Below are positions 22,750 to 34,862 of a stretch of DNA of 64,000 bases, piece by piece. The position numbers and the translations under genes were made by a program. This DNA comes from Plectosphaerella cucumerina. Lineage: Eukaryota; Ascomycota; Sordariomycetes; Glomerellales; Plectosphaerellaceae. The first letter of the stretch is position 1. Every line of letters begins with the position of its first letter. The stretch lies in the NCBI GenBank assembly GCA_020746995.1, contig JAGPXD010000002.1, forward strand, positions 2,294,001 to 2,358,000, given 5' to 3'. The notes below the pieces were generated by a model that worked only from the letters and a program-made list of their open reading frames with translations, had not been told where the DNA came from and searched no databases.

Positions 22750-23186
22750 CCATGAACATATAGATCGTCACGCCTTGCCTTCAACCTAACGTGAGCCCCC
22801 ACGGCTGCATCTTCCAAGTAGAAATGGTCACAATCGAGTCACATTTTCGGGACGCTTCTTTTTTGAACTTTCTTTCGTGAACTACCCGGTCTAGTACTCT
22901 ACACGCGGAAGAGGCGGAGAGGGGTATGGGTTCTCCGCCCTCCCTTGCCTGCCGCCCCGGCCCCAGATCGCTTCGCCCACGGCCTGCCCCGGAAGACAAG
23001 GCCGGAACGTAACGAGCAAGGTGGAGGGGAAGCTAGTAAAAGAAGAACATGCCTTCTGATGCAGATAGCCTTTTGTTGGGTGACCCTTTTCGGGAGACGG
23101 CTGTTCGTCGCCCTCGCTATGAACCCATGGATAAAAACACACTCAAACTCCGTCTAGTGCTGCCGCACGCGCGCTGGGCGAGCCGT
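22750..23186. other. Convergent 3' intergenic region
   Basis: About 440 bases between the stops of the unknown gene and kar2. No gene seen. Confidence 0.5.
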
Positions 23187-24433
23187 TTAGAGCTCGTCGT
23201 GAACGTTGGGCTCGTCATCCTCGCCAGTGGCGCCGCCGGCGCCCTCGTACAGCTTGGAGGTGATGGGGTAGGCAACGTTCGACAGCTTCTCCTTCTGCTC
23301 CTCGAAGTCCTCAGCGGTGGCGTCGGCGCCGTTCTCCTCGAGCCAGTCGGTGGTCTCCTTGACAGCCTCAAGGATCTGGAAGACGGGTTAGCAAATGGAT
23401 CCGAATAAATGTCTGCTTTGGGGGTACTCACAGTCTCCTTGTCCTCATCCTCGATCTTGCCACCGAGACCCTCGGCGTCGTTGACCTGGTTCTTGAGGTT
23501 GAAGGCGTAGTTCTCGAGACCGTTGCGAGCCTCAATGCGCTCGCGGGTAGCCTTGTCCTCCTCGGCGTACTTCTCGGCCTCAGCGACCATGCGGTCAATC
23601 TCCTCCTGAGTAAGACGGCCCTTGTCGTTGGTAATAGTGATGGACTCGCCCTTGCCAGTGGCCTTGTCGTGGGCAGAGACCTTGAGGATACCGTTGGCAT
23701 CGAGCTCGAAAGAGACCTCGATCTGGGGAACGCCACGGGGCGCGGGGGGAATGCTGGTGAGCTCGAACTTGCCGAGGAGGTTGTTGTCCTTGGTCATGGA
23801 ACGCTCGCCCTCGTAGACCTGGATCAGGACGACGGGCTGGTTGTCGGCAGCGGTCGAGAAGATCTGGGACTTGCGGGTAGGGATGGGGGTGTTGCGCTGG
23901 ATAAGCTTGGTCATGACACCGCCGGTGGTCTCAATGCCGAGGGTGAGGGGGTTGACGTCCATGAGGACAATCTCCTCGGTACCCTCCTCGCCGGACAGAA
24001 CACCAGCCTGGACGGCAGCGCCGAAGGCGACGGCCTCGTCGGGGTTGATACCCTTGGACGCCTTCTTGCCGTTGAAGAACTCCTCAATCAGGGAGACAAC
24101 CTTGGGGATACGGGTGGAGCCACCAACGAGGACGATGTCGTCAACCTCGCTCTTCTCAATCTTGGCGTCCTTGAGCACCTGCTCAACGGGCTTGAGGGTC
24201 TTCTTGAAGAGGTCGTTGTTGAGCTCCTCAAACTTGGCGCGAGTAAGGGTCTCGGAGAAGTCCTCGCCCTGGAAGAAAGCCTCGATCTCGATACGGGTGG
24301 ACATCTGGGAAGACAGGGTGCGCTTGGCCTTCTCGGTCTCGCGCTTGAGCTTACCCATGGTCTTGGCGTCCTTGGTGATGTCGACGTTGTTCTTCTTGTT
24401 GTAGGCCTTGGCGAGGTAGTTGATGACACGCTG

Positions 24434-24472
<39 letters not shown>

Positions 24473-25420
24473 AGCGAGAACCTCGAAGACACCCTGGTCG
24501 ATGGACAGGAGGGAGACATCGAAGGTACCACCACCAAGATCGTAGACGATGATCTGGCGCTCGCCATCCATCTTGTCAAGACCGTAGGCAATGGCAGCGG
24601 CGGTAGGCTCGTTGACAATGCGAAGGACGTTGAGACCGGCAATGATACCGGCGTCCTTGGTGGCCTGACGCTGGTTGTCGTTGAAGTAGGCCGGGACGGT
24701 GACGACGGCGTGGGTGACCTTGTGGCCCAAGTAGCTCTCGGCGACCTCCTTCATCTTGCCGAGGACCATGGCGGACACCTCCTCGGGGGAGAACTGGGTG
24801 TCCTGGCCACCGACCTTGACCTGAACGACGGGCTTATCACCCTTGGACAGGACCTTGAAGGGGAAGTGCTTGATGTCGGACTGCATGGAGGGCTCAGAGT
24901 ACTTGCGGCCGATCAGACGCCTGTGGTGGTTAGCGAGGAGATCTTGGGGCAATGCTGGGGAGGAGAATGCTCACTTGATGTCGAAGATCGTGTTGTACGG
25001 GTTGGCGGCGGCCTGGTTCTTGGCGGCGTCACCGACGAGGCGCTCCTCATCGGTGAAGGCGACGTAGGAGGGAGTGATACGGTTACCTGTAGAGAGTCTG
25101 TTAGCATGGGAAAGGAAGGCAGAACGAGCTCAATTCAACATACCCTGGTCGTTGACGAGAATCTCAACCTTGCCCTTGGCCATGACACCAACGCAAGAGT
25201 AGGTACTGCACATTTGTTAGCGAGCCTGATCACGGCTGGGCTGGCAACAGCCAGGAGAGGGGATTGAGACTCACGTTCCGAGATCGATACCAATGACAGT
25301 GCCGTAGTTATCGGCATCGTCGGCCGAGACAGTCTGGACGAAAGCCAGAGGGGAGAAGAGGAGGCCAATCCAGGCCAGGAGGGCGAAGCCCATGGCGACC
25401 GAGTTCCTGGATTGCGACAT
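23187..25420 (-). CDS. kar2: ER-lumenal Hsp70 chaperone BiP/Kar2
   Basis: Five exons on the minus strand: 25420-25275, 25205-25144, 25086-24975, 24920-23432, 23375-23187; 665 residues. Residues 1-33 are a signal peptide (GFALLAWIGLLFSPLAFV). The ATPase domain starts with YGTVIGIDLGTTYSCVGV, with the phosphate-1 motif split by the first intron; IVYDLGGGTFDVSLL and VGGSTRIPKV follow. The substrate domain contains GIETTGGVMTKLI and EVSFELDANGILKVSAHDKATGK. The protein ends in HDEL, the ER retention signal. It drives translocation and folding in the ER lumen and senses unfolded proteins with Ire1. Introns cluster at the 5' end, with one near the 3' end. It lies downstream of hbs1 in the same orientation, with its own 1.2-kb promoter. 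Confidence 0.97.
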
Positions 25421-26651
25421 GTTGGGCAAAAGTTGCGGCGACGTCTCTTCTAGCGCGCGCGAAAGGAAATGGGTATAACGAGAATGTGGAAGGAAAGAGT
25501 CGTAATCGTTGGACACCGCGAGGATTCTTGTCCTCTAGCTGGTGTTTTCGTCGTGCGTCAGGATTTCTTCGTCGAAACCTGTTCTTCGTCCGAGGGGGGA
25601 GGCTGGAGGAAGAGTTTGGTTTGCGGCGGGATGGGGGGGAGGAGGAAAAAAGGTGGAAGGCTTTATGTGAAGCTCGCCAGCCAAAAGTGTAAAGCTGGCC
25701 ATTGCACAAAAAGGCCAGATCTCCCATTGCCTTGCGCCACAAGGAGGGAAGGGTCCCGCTCCTCCCCTGTCAGCTTCTTCCGCTGATGGTAGGGGCGCAC
25801 TGTGAATGGTGGCGAGCAAGTCAATTCACTGCCGAATCACGTGATAGTATACCAATGGGGTTGCAAGGACACAGTGTTTGACGCCACACATTCTACCTCG
25901 CTTTTGACTGTTTGGGATTAGCGCCGCCCCGCGATGGAGCTGCCGTTGCAGTGACTTGTGACTGCCGTGGGGACAAGGACAGATTCACGCCTTGTTTCCA
26001 GATAATTCCATGATCCAGGCGACCACAATGCGTGCTCTCTCTCGTCAAGGCCAGGGCTCCGATAGATTACCAAGCTGACTCTCCAGTGACTCATGCTAGG
26101 CAGGGAAAGCAGGCTCCTATCATGCAATGTCAGTAGCCTTGTCACAGAGCATCTCTGTCTGAGGCGACGTCGTCTCTTCGTTGTGGCCACACCGGGCTTC
26201 GGGTCGGAGAAGTGTCCTCAGCCCCCCTCAAAGAGCCCCCCGGAGAGCTTACAACCCTGCAGGTGGGTCCCAAGGAGCTGCCTTTTTGGACTTGTTCCCC
26301 TGTTCAGGCTGCTGTCGACAAGGTTGGGCGGATCGTCCTCGGCCGACCATCCTTCCGCGGCAGAGAGGCGACCTGGTTATCCACCGCCGAAGCTCGGGGA
26401 AATGTTCATACCTACCAGCCACTGGCAGAGTTGCGGTGAGCACCGGCGAGTAGCTGTCAAACATGAGATTGCTCAGGGTCGATAGGTGCCTTCCGCAGAC
26501 ATCCCAGAAATCAACAAGTTTTCGAAAGTCCTTATTGGCTAAATGCCGCTGAAATGCAGCCACCTGCAGACCTGCCGGCGTGCTTCCGTAGTCTCTATTT
26601 GTGGTTGGTGAATTGGCGAATCTGTCCTCGCCAAGCACGGCATGGTGCCGG
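25421..26651 (-). promoter_or_regulatory. kar2 promoter region
   Basis: 1.23 kb between the hbs1 stop and the kar2 start. A perfect palindrome ATCACGTGAT (25836-25845) and a CCAAT box on the plus strand (25852-25856) lie about 420 bases upstream of the ATG. They are candidate bZIP/bHLH and HAP/NF-Y sites, in keeping with stress control of BiP, but a canonical fungal UPR element was not found by eye. No other gene is supported here. Confidence 0.35.
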
Positions 26652-29236
26652 CTACTCCAGAAGCCCCGCAGCGACCGTTTGGCCTCCTGACCTCAAGACA
26701 ACCCGTTGCCCAACCTCGAGCGGGACCTTGGACTCGAGTCGGACAACAACCCTGGCCACCTTGCCCGGCTGCACGATCTTGGGGTTCTTCTTCTCCAGCG
26801 CGCCCGTGGTCTTGTTGAGAACCGCCGGGATGGCTTCGATGCGGCCAGCCGCGTGAAGGCGGCCCCGATGAACGTCGACCGGCATCGGCATGAGATGATC
26901 AAACGCAAGCACCTTCATCGTGAGTTTGTCACTCGTCTCGATCGGGTTCGCCTTGCTGCTGATGATGTCGCCGACCCGAACATGGATGGCATCGATGCCA
27001 TAGAGCGCCAGGGACACGTTCTGTCCGGCGACGGCCCACTCTTGGGGCTCCGAGTCGACCTCGATTGAGCGGATGCTGGCCGACTCGCCACTTGGTTGCA
27101 CGACGAGATCTTCGCCTGTCTGGACCGTGCCCGACTCGATGCGTCCATAGACTGTCATTTGGCTCTGCTGCGACCGGTAGATCTCGGCAATCGACATGCG
27201 GAATGGCTTCTCCAGGGCTCTCGTCAATGGTTCCGAGTTCTCCAGCGCCTCGATAAGCGTCTCGCCCGTGTACCATGCCAGGCCTGGGGCGTCCGACTTG
27301 ATGACGAGGTTGTCGCCGTTCAGTCCCGAAATGGGCACAAAACTGACGTTCTTGAGCAGAAAGCCGTTGCCCTTCATGAACCCAGTGACCTGTTCGGAGA
27401 TCTCGTTGAACCGCTCCTGTGACCACCCGACCATGTCCAGTTTGTTGACGGCCACGATGACTCGTTGCACCCCGAGACTTCGTAGCAGCAAGGCGTGCTC
27501 CCGGGTCTGACCCTTGAGTCCCTTTTCGAAAGCCCCTGTGTTGGCATCGATCACCAGGACGGCGAAGTCTGCTTGGCTGGCGCCGGCGATCATGTTGGGA
27601 ACAAAATCTTGATGGCCAGGTGCGTCCAGGATGGTAAACCTCGTCTTCTCTGTCTCGAACTGGTTCGTGGCGATGTCGATGGTGACACCCCGCTCCCTCT
27701 CCTCCTCCCGCTGGTCCATGACCCAAGCCAGGGCAAAGGAGGACTTGCCCATCTTGTCGGCTTGTCGCCGGTACCTGTCAACCAGGTGCTGCTCGACAAA
27801 CTTCAACTCCAAAAGCAGGCGGCCCATAAGTGTGCTCTTGCCAGCGTCGACGTGGCCTAGAATTGTCAGCAAGGGACAACGTGTGCCCGAGGAAAGATGA
27901 TTGTCTTACCGACGACGACAAAACTGGCGCTCCGCTTGTTGGCACCCTTTCCAAACTCAGCGAGTACATCGAGCTTCTTGCTCTTAGGTGGAGGCGCATC
28001 TTCCAGCGACAGCGACTGCACTCCATCCGTCGGTGCTGCGTTTGCTCCCGTCTTGGAGCCAGCCTTGGCCGCTTTCTTGGCCGCCGTAGCACTCTTTGCA
28101 GCAGCGGCATCGAACTTGCTGTTGCCCGCTAAAGAGACGATCAGAGTTAGTCTGATTTAATTCTTCGACATGCGCGAACCTTTGGCCTGCGCCGCGAGCA
28201 CGATATCGTCAGGGCTCGGCTCGTCAAATGCCGCAGGGTTGAACAATGCAGAGGCTGTGTATGGCAGGGCCATGGACGGCGGGGCTCGGAGGGCAGCAGA
28301 GTCGGCAGAGAGACCACAGAGTACGTCGGCAAAAGATGACGGCTGGAGCCTGGGGGTAGGGACATCTTCTTCCTTGTCTTCCTCGGGTGTGCTCCCAGAG
28401 TGGGCGTCCGAGTCAACCTGCATGGAATCCTCGGGAAGCACCGGAATTGTAGTAGCAGCCAGTCCACCAGAGGACGACTCCGTGGCCAGTTTCTGACGCT
28501 TCGCCAAGAGACTCGAGCCCGGCTTTGGCTTGTCTTCTTGCGTTTCGCTGATGCTGAGCCTCGACATGCGCTTTTGAGTTCGCTCCTCTTGTTCGTCAGG
28601 CTTCTTGGCAGCCTCCGTCTTCTTCTTACGCGCAGCGGCAAGGGCCTGCAGCTTCGATAGCTTTGGGCCGTCACCACCGCCGAGAAGACCGCCAGGAAGA
28701 CGTGGGGGAGGAATGAAGGTGGTCTCCCGATGACGCGGAATGTTCAACCATGGCATGTCCCTGAAGTAAAAAGAGGGCGGAAGGGCTCCGTTGTTGTCCA
28801 AGGGCGCAAATGGGTGGTCCATGTGGCCGAGTGTCGTCGTCTGCTGCCGTCCATATCCGTCTGCCAAACTCTCAACTTCTGCAACGGCAACCCTGGACGA
28901 CCTGCGTGAACAAGGAGACAGGAATGAAATGAACGTACACTCTTTAGCCTTCTTCGGCTCTGTCTTGGGGGCCGGCGCGGGTTCGATGAACTTCTTGCGT
29001 AGGTAGGAAACCGTCTTGTCAATGTCGTAGAAGTAATACCAGAGTGATTCTTGGATCTGGTCGGACGGGATTTTGGACGCTTCAGGGCCGATGATAGCTC
29101 GAACCTCCTCGGTGCCTCTGGCCAGGGCGTCGCGATCCTCGGGTGTGAGACCATCTCCGCCCTCGTCAACGTCGGCATCGAAGTCGTCGAGCTCCGCCTC
29201 ATAGTCCAGATTGCGGACAGCCTGGTGGCGCGACAT
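26652..29236 (-). CDS. hbs1: Ribosome-rescue GTPase Hbs1 (eRF3/EF-Tu family), candidate dual Hbs1/Ski7 gene
   Basis: Long-isoform model on the minus strand: 29236-28939, 28860-28180, 28128-27910, 27856-26652 (800 residues). Residues 1-99 are the HBS1 N-terminal domain (MSRHQAVRNL, acidic DDFDADVDEGGD, IQESLWYYFYDIDKTVSYLRKKF). The second exon carries FRDMPWLNIPRHRETTFIPP and a SKLQALAAARKKK linker. The third gives SKFDAAAAKS and a Lys/Ala linker. The GTPase begins at about residue 400 with GHVDAGKST, then DAPGHQDF and NKLDMVGW, and two beta-barrel domains. With Dom34 it splits stalled ribosomes. Exon 2 is symmetric: skipping it joins exon 1 to exon 3 in frame (KKAKES|GNSKFD), giving a 573-residue classical Hbs1. 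The acceptor at 28861 is my best frame-compatible choice; the intron before it (78 nt) is uncertain. Confidence 0.9.
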
Positions 29237-29849
29237 CTTGAGAAGTGGCAATGTGAGTCAGGGAATCCAGTGGTGACGTCGTGTGTGTGTTGAGTCCCAA
29301 GGCGAGAGAATTGGGACGAGCCGTGAGCGGGAAAGAGCGCGGGGGCAATGCTGATGCAGGTGTATGCGATAGGAAGAAGCGGCGGAAACAATGCAATTTG
29401 GAAAATCAAGAAGACCTTGAAGCGCGGTGGTAGTTTGTAAACTCTTCACTTCAGGTGGACAGCTTGCTTTGGGCCAATCCTCTGGTCATGACAATGGCGG
29501 GGCAGTGATGACTGTGGCGGGGTAGTTGGTTTGGCCGTTCTACCTGTACGCAACAGAGGGGTGGTGGAGACGGAGGGGGAAGGCGGTCAAGGTCGGGATT
29601 TCAGGGCGCCCGGGCCACACCTCAGCCGTTGGCAGAAGCATCCAGTGCCCAGTCGCTGTGGACAGTGGAGCCTAGCAGGGGGCAACCAGATGTGCAGGCA
29701 CCAAAGAAATTTTGGCTTGGGTGGTCGTCCATAGCGGAGCTCGTCCCTACCTTGCTCCTACGATACTGAGGGGCTTCACCGACCACATCTCGACATTACA
29801 AACCACATAGGCCGACCGTGTACCAGTCCCCGTACAACAGCCGCCCAAC
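29237..29849. promoter_or_regulatory. Divergent promoter interval, hbs1 / cct5
   Basis: 613 bases between two divergent starts. Includes a short GT run near 29281. No gene of its own. Confidence 0.45.
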
Positions 29850-31766
29850 ATGTCTTTGAGTGAGTCTCCCGCGGCCGTCTGGGGTTCGTCGTCGAGGTCC
29901 AAGCTGACAGTGCCCCCCTTTCCACAGATCTCGACATGAGCAATGGTAAGCTCGACCCCTCGAGCTATCCAACCCTCCAATCCGCAGTGCACTGACAATG
30001 GATACTTGTAGCGACGATGGTGAAGGACGAGCAGGGTCGTCCTTTCATCGTCGTCAGAGAGTTCGTTCCAACCACCCCCAACAGTTGCGCATCCGCGTCA
30101 ACCGTCCCCTAACAGACCCCAAACAGCCAGGGAAAGAAGAAGCGCCAGTTTGGCAACGAAGCCGTCAAGAATCACATCCTCGCCGCCAGGACGGTTGCCA
30201 ACATCGTCAAGACGTCCTTGGGCCCCCGCGGCCTCGACAAGATCCTCATTTCCCCCGATGGCGACATCACCGTGACGAACGACGGCGCGACCATCCTGCA
30301 GCAGATGGAGATCTCCAACCACGTCGCGAAGCTGCTGGTCGAGCTCTCCAAGTCGCAAGATGACGAGATTGGCGACGGAACGACCGGTGTCGTCGTCCTG
30401 GCTGGCGCCCTGCTCGAGCAGGCCGCCGAGCTCATCGACAAGGGCATCCACCCCATCCGCATTGCCGACGGCTACGACCAGGCCTGCGACATTGCCGTCG
30501 CCGAGCTGGACGAGATTTCCGACGTCATCGAGTTCGACAAGGAAGACACAGAGAACCTGGTCAAGGTTGCACGGACAAGTCTTGGCAGCAAGATCGTGTC
30601 CAAGTCGCACGCCCAGTTCGCCAACATTGCCGTCGACGCCGTGCTGTCGGTCGCCGATTTCGAGCGCAAGGATGTCGACTTCGAGCTGATCAAGGTCGAC
30701 GGAAAGGTCGGTGGTTCCCTCGAGGACTCGGTGCTGGTCAAGGGTGTCATCATCGACAAGGACTTCTCGCACCCGCAGATGCCCTCGGAGGTCAAGGACG
30801 CCAAGATCGCCATCCTGACCTGCGCGTTCGAACCCCCCAAGCCCAAGACCAAGCACAAGCTCGACATCACGTCGGTCGAGGAGTTCAAGAAGCTGCAGGA
30901 CTACGAGCACGAGAAGTTCATCGAGATGATCCAGCAGATCAAGGACACCGGCTCCAACCTGGTCATTTGCCAGTGGGGCTTCGACGACGAGGCCAACCAC
31001 CTGCTCCTCCAGAACAAGCTGCCCGCCGTGCGGTGGGTTGGTGGCCCGGAGATTGAGCTGATCGCTATCGCCACCAACGGCAGGATAGTCCCGCGGTTCG
31101 AGGACCTCAAGGCTGAGAAGCTGGGCACCGCCGGCATCGTCCGGGAGATGACCTTCGGCACCACAAGGGAGAAGATGCTGGTCATCGAGGAGTGCGCCAA
31201 CACCCGTGCGGTGACGGTCTTTGTGAGGGGCAGCAACAAGATGGTATGTTTGTGCGCCGGGCTTCTGTTGGCAACCCACGAGTGTACTGACATACACGCA
31301 GATCATCGACGAGGCGAAGCGGTCACTGCACGATGCCCTGTGCGTCGTCAGGAACCTGGTCCGCGACAACCGTGTCGTGTACGGCGGCGGTGCGGCCGAG
31401 ATTGCATGCTCGCTGGCAGTTGAGGATGCGGCAGCCAAGACGCCAGGCCTCGAGCAGTACGCCATGCGCGCCTTCGCCGAGGCTCTCGACGCCATCCCCA
31501 TGGCTCTCGCCGAGAACTCGGGTCTCAACCCCATCTCGACACTCGCCGAGGTCAAGAGCCAGCAGGCCAAGGCGGCCGACCGCAAGGCTCGTGGCAGGCT
31601 CGGTGTCGACTGCATGGGCCGCGGAGACAACAACATGAAGGACGCCTTCGTCATCGACCCCCTCATCGGCAAGAAGCAGCAGCTGCAGCTGGCGACACAG
31701 CTCTGCCGCATGGTTCTCAAGGTCAACAACGTCATCATCTCGGGCAGCGGCGATCAGGACTTCTAG
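29850..31766 (+). CDS. cct5: Chaperonin-containing TCP-1 subunit epsilon (CCT5)
   Basis: Five exons: 29850-29859, 29928-29945, 30012-30060, 30127-31243, 31302-31766; 552 residues. The three first exons are tiny (10, 18 and 49 nt) but join exactly to read MSLNLDMSNATMVKDEQGRPFIVVRDQGKKKRQ. Group II chaperonin hallmarks are present: TSLGPRGLDKI, VTNDGATIL, and the ATP-hydrolysis motif GDGTTG at about residues 108-113, then VYGGGAAEIACSLAV and a final GRGDNNMKDAFVIDP. The epsilon identity rests on VRDQGKKKRQFG near the start and the KLDITSVEEFKKLQDYE apical segment. It is one of eight subunits of the cytosolic ring complex that folds actin, tubulin and WD-repeat proteins. Confidence 0.95.
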
Positions 31767-32361
31767 AGGCCCGGCGTGTCATGTCCTGGCGTCAGGGGGT
31801 TATACCAATTGTGTACAATGTTGATAGACGACGGACGTCGACAAAGTGAATGAACGGATGACCAAGCACGTCTTGTTTGTGCTGCCCTTCTCTCGATGTC
31901 GATGGATAGAAGACTACGGTCTCGACCCGCTGATGCCGGGTGCCGATGGCGGCGGGCTTGTGAAGCGGCTCGACGGGGAGTTGAAGGCTTGGGCCGGTCT
32001 GATCGGGCGCCTGCGGTCCGAAGTGGACCTTTCACAGTGTTGCTGACATTCGCCACGGATCTCTGTCCTCCACTGGATGGGGCGAAAAGAGGCACGTTGA
32101 GTCATTCGCGAGCGATGGGCGGCGGCGTTGCCAAGAATAATGCACTTCGGACGTCGTCACTCGTCCCGCGCCCGGAGCTTAGCTCGCAGTCGGTGAACTG
32201 GCGCGTCCGGGTTTAAAACTCACGATCGCTGCCGCCGAGGAAATTTCAACGACATTTGTGTTCCGCACAATCCGTACTCCCCGTCTCAACAAACACCTTG
32301 AACAGCCCGTGCTGTGCTGCTCTCTCATCCCACAGTCGCGACAGCCTACGTCATCCGCAAA
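31767..32361. other. Intergenic between cct5 and the next gene
   Basis: About 595 bases, same-strand spacing. Holds the cct5 3' end and the next promoter and CA-rich leader (32240-32361). No gene seen. Confidence 0.5.
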
Positions 32362-33207
32362 ATGCCCGTCACTATCCACCTCGTCCGCCATGCGCAGGGC
32401 TACCACAACCTGTCGGTCGAGAACGAGCAGCTCCCCGACCCGGACCTGACTGAGCTCGGCAACAAGCAGTGCGCCGGCGTGCGCTCGCGCTTCCACTCGC
32501 ACGACAAGCTGACGCACCTCGTCGCCTCGCCCATGCGCCGCACGCTCCACACGTGTCTGCAGTCCTTCGGCCCCGCGCCGGGCGACGACGATGACTTCCA
32601 GCGCACCGCGCTTCTCCCAGTACTCGCCCTCCCGGAGATTCAGGAGGTCTCAGACAACCCCTGCGACACGGGGTCCGAGGTGGCTCGCCTTGAGGAGGAG
32701 TTCCGCGGCAAGGTCGACTTCTCGCGCGTGCCCGCCGGCTGGAACGAGAAGAAGGCGGCCTCGTCGCCCTGGGAGCCGACGCTGGAGAAGCTTGAGGCGC
32801 GTGCAAGGAAGGCGAGGATCGCTTTGCGCAAGCTGGCCGCATCAAGCGACAAGGAAGATGTGCACATCGCCGCCGTCTCTCACGGAGCCTTCCTGCACTT
32901 CCTGACGGATGACTGGTCAGAGATCAACCTGCCGACGAAAGGTAAGAAGCAGCACCGCTCCCGGGTGCCTGAGAGACCATCCTGACACCGGCTAGGAACG
33001 GCATGGGAGAACTGCGAGTTCCGCTCGTATCAGTTCGTGGATCCCACGGGGCAGGACCCGAACGCTCACATCAGAGAGACCCAGGAGAGCTGGGCAGCGA
33101 GACTGAAGGACAAGACGTTCCCCACGGACGAAGAGCAGGCGGAGCTGCGCAGGACTTACTACCGCGAGATGGGTCCGTTCCTGAAGGCGGAGAACGCCCG
33201 CCACTGA
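32362..33207 (+). CDS. Histidine phosphatase / phosphoglycerate-mutase-family protein
   Basis: Two exons, 32362-32941 and 32996-33207, 54-nt intron, joined as LPTKG|TAWENCEFRSYQF; 263 residues. The N-terminus TIHLVRHAQGYHN holds the phosphorylated His (H10) and paired Arg of the histidine phosphatase superfamily. LTELGNKQCAGVRSRF, LVASPMRRTLHTC and the second catalytic His in AAVSHGAFLHFL complete the active site. This fungal group is not the glycolytic enzyme: the sequence lacks the long insertion and its flanks differ. Substrate unknown; a small-molecule or phosphoprotein phosphatase is likely. No targeting signal. Confidence 0.87.
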
Positions 33208-34862
33208 GGGTGGAAAGGGGTATTCTGGTTGGGTAGCTCACACCACTGATCTTCCTTGCTAGATTTGACCTGATCTGGCGTATGATCTCAAGAAACATCC
33301 AACATCTAGACACAGAAATAGACTCATGTTTACAGCATGGTTCATTCCACTACCTCGGCTTGTGCGAGATGGGACAATCATCATGTCTACCAGGGGGGGG
33401 TAGACTGTCTGGGTATGTCGTGCTGACAGATGCCCTGGATCTAGGAACCTGGATGTTCAACCTGTCAACGCAAAGGCCAACACTGCTCGCAACTTGACCT
33501 TTGGCTAGCCAGGCAATGTCTTCCACTGATATGCTCGCCTGGTACATGCCACTCTGGCGTACTATCCCAGTATTTCGCTCATTGAATAACCTAAGAACAG
33601 GGTCTTTGTTTGCAGTTTCCTGAACTCAACTTTACACCTGAGTTGTCTCAAATTTCTCTAGCTTTCTGAGATCTGGATCCTGTCTGTGATAGCTTACGCT
33701 CTGAGTCCAAAGTTGACATCTTTGCTTGCTACTTGATAGGCAATGATACATTGAGGTTCTGACATAGCATGACAGACCTTGGGCTTTTTTCAGAGAGACA
33801 CGCTTGCGGGAATCGGCTTGACTTTCGGGCCCTTCTCTAAAGCCCTTGCAGGTTAGATAAATCCACTGGTACATCTCACGTCTGTCATCAGTAAATCTCC
33901 CGGCAGTAGCGAAAGTCGTAGGACTCGTCACTTCTCAATGGCTTGAAACAACACACCCTGATGGTCCGCTGCTCGCGGTCTGTGATGCTCTCTTGAGTGC
34001 ACTCAAAGAACAACTCGTGTTTGATGGCGAAATGAGTTCACTTACCCCCTCCTTCACTCCTCGGGTCTTCGTTGTCAGCTCAAACCTCAAAATCTGACAT
34101 ATTGAATGAGTGAATTTAGCTCAGCATACGCGTGTGCGTAATACCTTTTGGACAATGCAAAGACTTGATATGAAATAATGAAGGGCCAATAAATTGAAAA
34201 AGCTTTGTAGTCAAGTCATTTGGGATATTTCACTGTGACACCGGGGTCAAGTTAGGCCTGGTAGTGTTTCTCCGCTGTTCCGGCCCTCGCGTCACCGCAA
34301 CGGAAGACCCTGAACACATCAGACCAAGGATACCATTCCATATGCATTGATGATTGTGTACATCATCTGGCTGCGCTATTCGCTTCCTATGGGGGTTGAC
34401 ATGTGAGACTGTTGTCGGCTTTGGCGACTAAGGGCGCCAGCAAAGTCGATCGAAGTGATCGAGACCATTCACAATCCAGCTTCTGATTGCAACAGTCTTC
34501 TTTAACGTGTGCATCTGCCTATTACTTGGTTCTCGTTCACCTGCACAATCTGAGGCTATCAATCCGCCGTGGCCACTCAGCGTAGATTCATTGTTTGAAG
34601 TGCCGCCACCCCCAATTCAAGGACGTTGGATAAGCCACTTCTCACAGTCACCGACAACAATCGTCAGGGAGATGAAACCATGGACTGGCAAAGCCACACC
34701 GGGGCTGGCTGCTAGAAATATCGCTTCTGTTGGCGTCTTGTTGAGAGTTTTCCCTTGGCTAACCAAACAAACTCCGACACACCACGCAAAACAACCAAAC
34801 AACTCACCAAACACACCCTATCTCTCCTGACGGCTCGGATTTCGAAGTCCCCTTAATTCAAC
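33208..34862. other. 1.65-kb AT-richer intergenic region
   Basis: Visibly lower GC than the neighbours, with many short stop-broken frames and no gene signal. Could hold 3' and 5' non-coding sequence or decayed DNA; no repeat family recognised. Confidence 0.45.

Noticed and set aside
23669..25267. 532-residue plus-strand frame antisense to kar2
   Set aside because: Shadow frame produced by codon bias; no features and no splice consistency.
30098..31738. 546-residue minus-strand frame antisense to cct5
   Set aside because: Same codon-bias shadow effect; crosses splice sites of the true gene.
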